Positions 1 through 7,976 of a stretch of DNA of 64,000 nucleotides are shown piece by piece. The stretch lies in assembly GCF_006439025.1 (NCBI RefSeq), contig NZ_RCYZ01000005.1, positions 412,900-476,899 of the forward strand, given 5' to 3'. The notes below the pieces were generated by a model. It was given only the letters and a program-made list of their open reading frames with translations. It had not been told where the DNA came from and made no database searches. The stretch's first letter is position 1, and each line of letters opens with the position of its first letter. Made by a program: the position numbers and the translations under genes. This stretch comes from Hymenobacter nivis (GTDB lineage Bacteria; Bacteroidota; Bacteroidia; Cytophagales; Hymenobacteraceae).

Positions 1-3000
1 CACGGCCGTGGCCGTGAAGGCCGCCAGCTCCACTGGCAGCGGGTTGGCCCCGATAATCACGGTGAACGTGTTCGTGTTCGTGCCGCCGTTGGCGTCCACC
101 GTCGTGATGGTCACGGGGTAGCTACCGGTGCGTAGCAGCGCCCGGTTCGTGACCGTGACGACGCCGGTCACGGGGTTGAGGGTGGCGCCGGGCAGCGTTC
201 CGCTCGTGAGCGTGGCGCTGCGGATGCCGGTGTCGGTCACGGCCTGCGGCGTGGCGTTGTTGTACGCGCCGCTGTTGGCGTCAAACACATTGGCCAGCAC
301 GTCGCCGTTCTGGTAGGGCGTGGCCCCGCCCTTGGGGTTCGTCGGCGTGTACACCGAGCTCAGGTCCTGCGCCACCGGGATGGTGTAGGTGGCCGGGGCC
401 GATACCGCGCCGGCGTTATCGGTGGCGGTGTAGGTGAAGAAAGCGTTGCCCACAAAGCCACTGGCCGGGGTGAACGTCAGGTTAGCCACGTTGGCCAGGG
501 TAATGTCCTGGTTCAGTGCCACGTCATTGCCGCCGAGCTTGAGCACCCCAGTGGTGGGCAAGCTGGTAATGATGTACTTGGATACGCTGCCGTCGGCGTC
601 GGTGCCGCTGATGGCCGAGAGCAGCATACCGCTGCCGGTGTTGCCCTGGGGCCCCTGCTTGGTATTAGCTACGTCGTTGGCCACGGGCGCCAGGTTAGCC
701 TGGGTCGTGGTTACGCTACCGGTGGCCGTGGCCGCGCCGGTGGGCGAGTTGCTGTTGCTCACTGCACCGTTCACCGTGAAGGTGCCGGCCGGGGCCGTGA
801 AGGCAATGACGTTCGTGACCGACTGGCCAGCCGGCACCGTGGTGCCCGCGCCGCCGTAGATGGTGATGGTGCCGCTGCCCGTTTTGGCCACGCCGTTGAG
901 GGTGTAGCTGGTAACGCCTGCGGGCAGGGTCACGGTCATACCCAGGTCGGTGGCGGGCGCGGGGCCGTTGTTGGTGGCCGCCAGCGTGTAGCTCACGGTG
1001 TTGGTGGCCGTGGTGGTGGCCGGGCCGCTGATGCCAAAGGCCACGGTGGCCGCCGACGTCACGGGGATCGGAGCGCTGCTAACCGTGTTGTTGGTCAGCA
1101 CAGGGTCGGGGTTGTTCGACGACGAGGTGGCGGTAACTGCCACGGGGCCGTTCACGGGAAGCGGGAAGCTGACGGTGTTGCTGATGGAAGCGCCCCTGCC
1201 GAGTGACGCCACAACCGGGAACACCAGGGCCCCCGTAGCGGGGTCGTAGGAAATCACGCTGCCGGTGGGGCTGCTGTAGGTTACAAGGCCGTTTGCGTTA
1301 TAGGCACCGGAAATGTTGTTTACCCGCAGCGTGGCCGGATCCAGCCCACTGGGCAGGCTCAGGACCTGCGACACGTTTTGGGCGGCGGTGGTGCCGTTGG
1401 CGTTGGCGTTGGTCGTAACCACGGTATAGGAGGCGGTAGTGCCCACCGATTGGGGGCCGCTCAGCGACGGGGTGATGGTGGTGGCCAAGTTGACGTTACC
1501 CAAGGTTGAGTTTATCGTGGGCGTGCTCAGCACGGCTGCGTTGTTCAAGAGGTCGCTCTCGTTCGTTCCCGTCACAACGGCGGCGATGTCCAGCTGCACC
1601 GTGTTAACCGCACTGGTGGTGGTAGGCACCGTGAACTGCACCGCAGTAGTTGTGCCGGTGCCCGGGGCCCCTACGGCGGTGGCGGGCAGGGCCAGTAGGC
1701 CAGTAGCCACGGTGTAGGTGCCATTGGCACCGTTGGTGCCGAACGAGATGACGCCGTTGTTCAGCGTGCCGGTGGCGCCGTTCACGGTGAAGCCCGCCGC
1801 GAGCAAATTCGGAATTAGCTGCACCGTGGTGGTTTGCGTACCAATGGCCGAGGTGCCGTTATTGGTGGCCGTGACGGTGTAGAACACTGAGTTGCCCTGC
1901 ACCGCCTGGGCGGGGCCCGACAGGGCGATGGCCAGATCTTGCAGGCCCGTCACCGGGTTGGAAACGGAAGCCGTGTTGTTGGCCGGCGTACCGTCGGCCG
2001 AAGGGCTGCTAATGGAAGCCACGGCTTGCAGGGACCCGCTGGTGGCCGGCACTGCAAAGCTGAGGGTGTTCGTTAGCACGGCGTTGCCGGCCAGCGTGGG
2101 CAGAGTAGGCAGCGTGAGCAAGCCGCTGTTCACGTTGTAGGTCGTGCCGTTGCCGAAGGTAATGACGCTGTTGCTGAGCGTTCCGATCAAGCCGTTGAAC
2201 TGAAGCGACGTCACCGGGATGCCGGCGGGCAGGGCCACGGTTTGCAGCACGTTCTGGGCCGCGTTGGCCGAGTTGTTCACCGTTTGCACCGCGTACGTTA
2301 CCAGCTGGCCCGCTGTGAGGGCGGGGCCGGTAGCGGCGGTACCGCCTTCAACGCGGCTCAGCGTGGTGGCCAGGTCGGCCAGGGGGCGGATTTCAGTTTC
2401 GGCCGTGGCTACGTTGTTGGCCGGCACTAGGTCGGGGGTGGTGGCGCGCACGCTGGCCGTGATGGCCATCGAGGGGCCCGCGGCCGGGGCCAGCAGGCTG
2501 ATGGCGTACGACTGCGGGGTCGCGCCGCTGGCCTGGTTGCCCATCAGGGAGGGCAGCACCAGCAGGCCCGTGGCCACGGTGTAAGTGCCGTTGGTGCCGA
2601 AGGTGATGACGGTCTTGTCAGTGCTGAGCGTACCGGCCGTGTTGTTCACGGTGAAGCCCGAGGTGCCGAGGCCGGTGGGCAGGCTCACCTGCGTTTGCAC
2701 GCCGGCGGCAGCGCTGGGGCCGTTGTTGCCCTGCGTCACGGTGTAGGCTGCGGTGGCCGCGGGGGCTACCTGGCTGGGGCCCGTCACGGTTACGTAGAGG
2801 TTGGCGCGGTCGGTGGTGGCGGGGGCCGCCACAGCCACAGCCGTGCTGCTGGTGGCACCGTTGAGGTAGGCCGTGTTGTTGGCGATGACGGGGTCGCCGG
2901 CGCCGTTCGTGTTCGGCGTTACCTGAGCCGAGGGCGAGAAGTTGGCCGAGGGCGAGAAGCTAACGCTGTTGGTCTGGGCCTGGCCGCTGGCCAGGTTCAG

Positions 3001-6000
3001 GGCCGGGAAGGTTACCACGCCCGTGCCCTTGTCGTAAGTGCCGCCGTTGGTGGCAAACACGCCGGCCAGGTTGATGGGCAGCTGCACAGTCTGCTGGGCG
3101 CCAGTTGCCGGCGACGGGCCGTTGTTAGCCGTCACCACGGTGTAGGTGGCCAAGGTGCCGGCGGTAGCCGAAGCCGGGCCGGTGAGGGTAGTGGCCAGGT
3201 CAAATTGCGGGGTGATGGCCAGCGTAATGGCGGCCACATTGTTCACCAAGTTCACGTCGGAACCCCCGTTGTTCACCGATGCGGTGGCCGTGAGGGGCCC
3301 CGTGCCCGGGGCTGCAAACGTGACTCCAAAAGTAGCCGAAGCACTCGGGGCCAGGGCCAGGGCGGGGAATACCACCAGGCCGGTGGCCTTGTCGTAGGTA
3401 GCGGCCACGCTGGCCCCGTTGCGGGTGAAGGTGGGCGTGCCGGTCAAGTTAGCCGGAAGCTGAAGCTGCTGCACGGCGCTAACATTGCCGGTGCCGGTGG
3501 GGCTGTTGTTGGCCGTGGTGCCCGCGATGGTTACCGCTTGGCCCGCCGTGACGGTGCCGCCCGTGGCGGGCGAGGTGATGGTGGTGGCCAAGTCAAGCTG
3601 GCTCACTACCTGCACCACCAGCGTGGCTTGGTTCGACGTGGCGCCGCTGTTGTCCTTCACCGTGTACGGAATCAAGGCCGTGCCCGTGAAGCCGGGGTTC
3701 GGGGTGAAGGTTACCCGGCCTTGGTTGTCCACGGAGGCCGTGCCCCCGGTTACCGTAACTGATTTCTCTTGCGAACCGGACGTGCCGGGCTGCAGGTCCA
3801 CCGTAGCCGGGCTGATGGGGCTGTTGGCGGCACCCCGGCGGTCATTATCCGTCACGTTGAACGTCACGGGAACGCCAACTGCCGTGGTGATTGCGTCGTC
3901 GATTGCCAGCAGGGGCACGTCGAGCGGAATGATGTAAGTACCGATGTTGTCGCTACCGGCCCCAAAGTTGTCGGTAGCCGAGTAGGTGAAGATTGCCTGG
4001 GCCCCCGTGAACCCCCCCGTGGGGTTGAAAGTGAGCTTGTTGGCATTGGTTAGCGAAATCAAATCGCCCGCCTTTACGGCCACGCCGTTCAGGGCCAGCA
4101 CGCCGCTGGCGGCGTCGGGCAGGGTTTGAATGGTGAACGAAGCCAACGTGGGCCCACCCGTCGAGGTGCCGGTCAGGGCAGGAATGGTGGTTGCCGCGGC
4201 ACCTTTCGAAATAGCCGGTGCCGTGATGTTGTCCACGAGCAGGGTTTTGGAGCAGGTGCCGAAGTACACGTCGTCCAGGCCGAAGTCGTTGCCGCCTTTG
4301 ACCCGGTTCACATCCCGGATTTCGAACGTAGCCGTAGTGTTAGTGCCCGAAAACCACACATCGGACAGCTGCACAAAATTGGTTGTGCCGTCGAGGGTTG
4401 TCACCACCGACGTTGATTCATTGTTGATAACAAACCCTAGTTGCGCTGGGCTGCCCGGGTTCACGCTGTTGGCATACACTGAGAAAGTGTAGTAACGGTT
4501 GGGTAGCACGTTCACCGTCTGCGCGTACACGCGTTGGATGTTGGCGTCCCCATTTACAATCATGAAGTTGTCGCCGGCGCCAGTGCGGCCGGTACCTTGA
4601 AAATCACCGTGATAGTAATTGGCATCGTTGCCTACCGCGTACGTTCCTTCTGGGTAGAGACCGTTTGGAGAAGCCGTCACTTTTGCTGCTGGACGCGCCA
4701 CAAAATTATACCCACTGACAAACCCCGTATTGCCGCTGGCAAAACTGGGGTTGATAAGCAAATTGGGACCCGTGCCCGAGATGCAGACCAGGTTGGGGTC
4801 GTAGATATTCAGGTTGACCGGGGACACGTTGGAACAGGCGGGCACAGTGTTCGTCTGGCAGATCTGGTACGTGAAAGAGTCCTTACCAACATAGTTCGGG
4901 TTGGGCGTGTATACATAGCCGCCGTCGGCGTTCAGCGTTACGGCCCCGTGCGTGGGCTGCGTTACCACGGTAGCAGTAAAGCTGATAGAAGCGTCAGGAT
5001 TGTCGTCGTTCAGAATTACGCTGGCGTTGACCGACGTGTTAACGGCCAAACTATTATTGTCGCTGTAAGTCACGAAGCGGTTAGGGCCCGTCACCGGAAT
5101 AGTGTAGGTAGCCGCCGCAGAACTGGTGCGGCCCTGATTATCGGTCACGCTGAACGTGAACGAAGCATTGCCCCTGAACGACACAACGGGATTGAACGTA
5201 AGAGCCGCGGCCTGGGCCGGGGTCAGACCCTGGCCGGCCGTCACCGCCGTGCCGTTCAGAGCCAGTACGCCCTGTTCCGCTGCGGGTAACGTCACGATGT
5301 CGTAATACACAAGGCTGCCAGGGCTGGCATCAGCACCGCTTAGGCCCGGTGAGAGCGCGACGGCCCCACCCCCATTCTGAACAACAGCGTTGGTGGTGCT
5401 AGTGGCCACCGGCGCCGCATTGGCCGCCGAGGGCCCCGCGCATAGCACAGACGACGGTACCACGGCAAAAGCCGCGTTGCCGCCCGCTATACCAGCTCCA
5501 AGGGCATACAGTAGCTGCACGCTGCCGCCGCCGCCGCCGTTGCTGTAGAGCAGTTGTAAATCGTACAGCCCGTCGGCTGCAGCCGTAAAATTACCCGTCG
5601 AATTGCGCGGTCCATGCCCGCCCCCGTTGCCAATAAACAGCGAATTACTGGCCGCCGTGGCCCCACTGATTGTCACCGGGCCGGCGGTTGTGCTGGGGTA
5701 GTTAGCTGGGAATACCGGTGTAGCGGCCTGCGCAGCCGGCCCCACCCACAGGTAAGATGCGTCGTCTGAATTGGTTTCGAAGGTATAAGTACCGGCACGC
5801 AAGTATACGCTACCCCGGTAGCGGGCAGTCAGTTGCTGGCCGTTGGCACTAACACTGCCCGCGTTGAACGTACCGGAAGTAGTACCGTCGGTACTGAAGT
5901 TAACCGCGCCGTCAGTGCGGCGCAGCGGCGAAGTGTTGCTGAAGAAAGTTGCAATCTGCGCCGCCGTTTGGTTACTGATGTCGCCAACGTAGTACTCGGC

Positions 6001-7446
6001 GGTCAGCCCATTATAGCTGGTCGTATTATCGAGATACGAAGGCTGGCCGCAGCTTACGGGCACCACGGTAACGGTACTGGTCGCTGAGTTGTCCCCAGTG
6101 TCGCTGCCTTGGCTGTTACTGGTGCCAATGGTGGTTGCCACTGTTATGGAGCTAAGCGTAGCCGGCACGGTTGGGATGGTTACCGTTACGTTGGCACTAG
6201 CTGCGTTAGCTAAGGTAGTGGGCGGCGTGGTGAAGGCCACGGCGCCGGTGGCATTGTTGTAATTGCCGCCCGTCACAGTCACATTCGTGCCCAATCCGGC
6301 GGGCAGGGTCACCGTACGGGTAAAGTCCTGCGCGGTGTTCGGGCCATTATTACCAAAATTGAGCGTCAACGTCAAGCTACCAGTAACGCTTACTGGATTA
6401 GGCGTGGCTACAATGCTGGTGGCCACGTCGGCCGGCACTGCCTGTACAGGAATAGTATAAGTAGCTGTATTAGACGTTTGGCTAGCATCATCCTGTACCG
6501 TGTACCCAAAGGTGACGTTACCTCCAGCTGCATTAACCGGATCAAACTTCAGACTGGCAGCCTGAGCGGCAGTTAGCGTCCGGCCAGCCGTTACGGCAAC
6601 GTAGGTCGTGCCCGTGGTATTGTAGTAAAGTGTACCCTGCGTAGTAGCGTCGGGTACCGACGTAACCGTGTAGGTTTTTACCGTACCGTCTAATGTTGAG
6701 CTAAGCGCGCTGATGCCCGTTTGTGCAGCAGTGGCTAGTATAGTGCCAGCGTTGGTTACATTATTAGCTACTGCTGCCGAGCGGCACCAGGATAGCGAAT
6801 TGATACCTACAGCTTGTTGAGCAGGAACGGCGTCAGCCGTCTCTGTGTTTTTGTATGTTAATACTAATTTTTTTACTGCCTGAGGGAAGGTCACGGTTGT
6901 TGTTCCGTTACCATTATCAGTATTGGTCGCATCGGTGATTGTATTGCCAGACCTAGTTAACGCATTACGTGTGTTAACAACGTTGTTATCTGCCAAACTA
7001 ATCAAAGTAGCCGCGCTTACCACATCCGTCGTGTAACCATCGAAAGTAACAGCATCTTGAAAATCGTTCGCGACGCCAGCAGCCTGATTTCGGTCAATGT
7101 CTGACACTACAATCTTCAGATTCGAAACGGCTCTGTCAAAAGTAAATGTGACAGTGGATACGCCATTTCTAGCTGCATACTTCGCAAACCAGACGAGCCG
7201 TTGGTCACCGGTTGCGAAGAACTCACTAGTTCCAAACGTAGCAGCGTTAAGGGTAGAAGAAAACCCACTAGTAGTAAAAGTGGTGCTTCCCACTATTCCG
7301 CTACGCGCTTGCCAATCCACATTATTGGCAGCAGTAGTAAAATCATACGTGCTAGTTGCAGTAGTGCACTGCGCCTGGGCGGCCCTGGGGGGGCCGAAGG
7401 CCGCCCAGGCGAGCAAGACTAGGAGTAACCGTAAGGGTGTTTGCAT
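1..7446 (-). CDS. Giant secreted PA14/DUF11 repeat surface protein, partial (C-terminus beyond the left edge)
   Basis: An open frame runs without a stop from an ATG at 7446 to base 1, giving 2482 codons. It starts with a signal peptide (MQTPLRLLLVLLAWAAFG, cleavage expected after AQA near residue 26). A PA14-type domain lies at about residues 475-610 (GLTAEYYVGD, then YLRAGTYTFETNSDDAS), a fold that often binds carbohydrate. Three stretches ending in TYTIPV look like cadherin/tandem-95 repeats. Residues from about 1270 to 2200 are DUF11-like repeats of roughly 120-130 residues (TYTVVTANNGPSPA, LPAGIPVTS, TNTLSF). The last visible residues, NPLPVELAAFTATA, match the linker that usually precedes a T9SS sorting domain in this group, so I infer that the stop is about 100-200 codons away. 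It is probably exported and surface-attached, with an unknown ligand. It was read through by eye and no frameshift was seen. Confidence 0.85.
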   Translation of the reverse strand, partial: MQTPLRLLLVLLAWAAFGPPRAAQAQCTTATSTYDFTTAANNVDWQARSGIVGSTTFTTSGFSSTLNAATFGTSEFFATGDQRLVWFAKYAARNGVSTVTFTFDRAVSNLKIVVSDIDRNQAAGVANDFQDAVTFDGYTTDVVSAATLISLADNNVVNTRNALTRSGNTITDATNTDNGNGTTTVTFPQAVKKLVLTYKNTETADAVPAQQAVGINSLSWCRSAAVANNVTNAGTILATAAQTGISALSSTLDGTVKTYTVTSVPDATTQGTLYYNTTGTTYVAVTAGRTLTAAQAASLKFDPVNAAGGNVTFGYTVQDDASQTSNTATYTIPVQAVPADVATSIVATPNPVSVTGSLTLTLNFGNNGPNTAQDFTRTVTLPAGLGTNVTVTGGNYNNATGAVAFTTPPTTLANAASANVTVTIPTVPATLSSITVATTIGTSNSQGSDTGDNSATSTVTVVPVSCGQPSYLDNTTSYNGLTAEYYVGDISNQTAAQIATFFSNTSPLRRTDGAVNFSTDGTTSGTFNAGSVSANGQQLTARYRGSVYLRAGTYTFETNSDDASYLWVGPAAQAATPVFPANYPSTTAGPVTISGATAASNSLFIGNGGGHGPRNSTGNFTAAADGLYDLQLLYSNGGGGGSVQLLYALGAGIAGGNAAFAVVPSSVLCAGPSAANAAPVATSTTNAVVQNGGGAVALSPGLSGADASPGSLVYYDIVTLPAAEQGVLALNGTAVTAGQGLTPAQAAALTFNPVVSFRGNASFTFSVTDNQGRTSSAAATYTIPVTGPNRFVTYSDNNSLAVNTSVNASVILNDDNPDASISFTATVVTQPTHGAVTLNADGGYVYTPNPNYVGKDSFTYQICQTNTVPACSNVSPVNLNIYDPNLVCISGTGPNLLINPSFASGNTGFVSGYNFVARPAAKVTASPNGLYPEGTYAVGNDANYYHGDFQGTGRTGAGDNFMIVNGDANIQRVYAQTVNVLPNRYYTFSVYANSVNPGSPAQLGFVINNESTSVVTTLDGTTNFVQLSDVWFSGTNTTATFEIRDVNRVKGGNDFGLDDVYFGTCSKTLLVDNITAPAISKGAAATTIPALTGTSTGGPTLASFTIQTLPDAASGVLALNGVAVKAGDLISLTNANKLTFNPTGGFTGAQAIFTYSATDNFGAGSDNIGTYIIPLDVPLLAIDDAITTAVGVPVTFNVTDNDRRGAANSPISPATVDLQPGTSGSQEKSVTVTGGTASVDNQGRVTFTPNPGFTGTALIPYTVKDNSGATSNQATLVVQVVSQLDLATTITSPATGGTVTAGQAVTIAGTTANNSPTGTGNVSAVQQLQLPANLTGTPTFTRNGASVAATYDKATGLVVFPALALAPSASATFGVTFAAPGTGPLTATASVNNGGSDVNLVNNVAAITLAITPQFDLATTLTGPASATAGTLATYTVVTANNGPSPATGAQQTVQLPINLAGVFATNGGTYDKGTGVVTFPALNLASGQAQTNSVSFSPSANFSPSAQVTPNTNGAGDPVIANNTAYLNGATSSTAVAVAAPATTDRANLYVTVTGPSQVAPAATAAYTVTQGNNGPSAAAGVQTQVSLPTGLGTSGFTVNNTAGTLSTDKTVITFGTNGTYTVATGLLVLPSLMGNQASGATPQSYAISLLAPAAGPSMAITASVRATTPDLVPANNVATAETEIRPLADLATTLSRVEGGTAATGPALTAGQLVTYAVQTVNNSANAAQNVLQTVALPAGIPVTSLQFNGLIGTLSNSVITFGNGTTYNVNSGLLTLPTLPTLAGNAVLTNTLSFAVPATSGSLQAVASISSPSADGTPANNTASVSNPVTGLQDLAIALSGPAQAVQGNSVFYTVTATNNGTSAIGTQTTTVQLIPNLLAAGFTVNGATGTLNNGVISFGTNGANGTYTVATGLLALPATAVGAPGTGTTTAVQFTVPTTTSAVNTVQLDIAAVVTGTNESDLLNNAAVLSTPTINSTLGNVNLATTITPSLSGPQSVGTTASYTVVTTNANANGTTAAQNVSQVLSLPSGLDPATLRVNNISGAYNANGLVTYSSPTGSVISYDPATGALVFPVVASLGRGASISNTVSFPLPVNGPVAVTATSSSNNPDPVLTNNTVSSAPIPVTSAATVAFGISGPATTTATNTVSYTLAATNNGPAPATDLGMTVTLPAGVTSYTLNGVAKTGSGTITIYGGAGTTVPAGQSVTNVIAFTAPAGTFTVNGAVSNSNSPTGAATATGSVTTTQANLAPVANDVANTKQGPQGNTGSGMLLSAISGTDADGSVSKYIITSLPTTGVLKLGGNDVALNQDITLANVANLTFTPASGFVGNAFFTYTATDNAGAVSAPATYTIPVAQDLSSVYTPTNPKGGATPYQNGDVLANVFDANSGAYNNATPQAVTDTGIRSATLTSGTLPGATLNPVTGVVTVTNRALLRTGSYPVTITTVDANGGTNTNTFTVIIGANPLPVELAAFTATAV

Positions 7447-7532
7447 AAAGAAGAAGCGGGAAATGAAATGTATAGATTAGTGCAAAAGCAAGTTTATTAG
7501 CTACAGACCTATAATCAGGTTTTATAACTTTA

Positions 7533-7540
7533 CAAAGGTA
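7533..7540 (-). promoter_or_regulatory. Candidate Bacteroidota -7 box for the PA14 surface protein
   Basis: On the minus strand the sequence is TACCTTTG, an exact match to the TAnnTTTG element, about 87 bases before the ATG. No convincing -33 TTG sits at the usual distance, so only half of the promoter is recognisable. Confidence 0.35.
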
Positions 7541-7889
7541 AGAGAATCATTGAATATCCATTAAGCTTCTCAAAAGAATCTGCATTATGTGCATATAAGC
7601 GATGTTTAAGGGCATTTTAGCCTCTGAAAAAGGGGATTTAAATGATAAAATACAATTTTTTTTTCAGCATCATTATTGAATAATTTTATTTTAAAATTGC
7701 ACTATTACACTTAATAATTAATTAATCGCAATCGGATTTAATTATGATTAATCATATTTTTATTTGTGCGATTCTTCCTTTTAATTCGCTGCGCTCAACG
7801 GCGGAGTCATTTGTTTGGCTGCGGTGAATAAGCCCGGGGGCCCTAGCGGCGGCATCTGGCCCGGCAGCGCGCGGGCGCGTAGCAAGCAA

Positions 7890-7915
7890 AAAGGCCACCC
7901 GTGGGGGTGGCCTTT
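7890..7915 (-). terminator. Rho-independent terminator after malQ
   Basis: An 11-bp perfect stem (AAAGGCCACCC at 7890-7900 with 7905-7915) has a 4-base loop and continues into a T run on the minus strand. It lies about 60 bases after the glucanotransferase stop. Confidence 0.8.
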
Positions 7916-7976
7916 GGCGTGTAAGATGACGGCCTGCCCCAGCGGGCAGCCAGACGCGTTTGTGCAGATTAATCGG

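Larger units (their letters stand above)
7447..7976. other. AT-rich intergenic block
   Basis: No gene is supported here. Bases 7481-7790 are strikingly AT-rich compared with the GC-rich genes on both sides. The block holds a candidate -7 box for the surface-protein gene, a 12-bp perfect palindrome (ATGATTAATCAT, 7744-7755), and the terminator of the upstream glucanotransferase gene at its far end. It is best read as a long 5' regulatory region for the gene starting at 7446. Confidence 0.6.

Noticed and set aside
2695..3762. A 355-codon open frame on the plus strand within the surface-protein gene
   Set aside because: It is antisense to the in-frame DUF11 region, has Gly/Arg/Val-rich nonsense composition and no domain. 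GC-rich DNA makes such shadows common.
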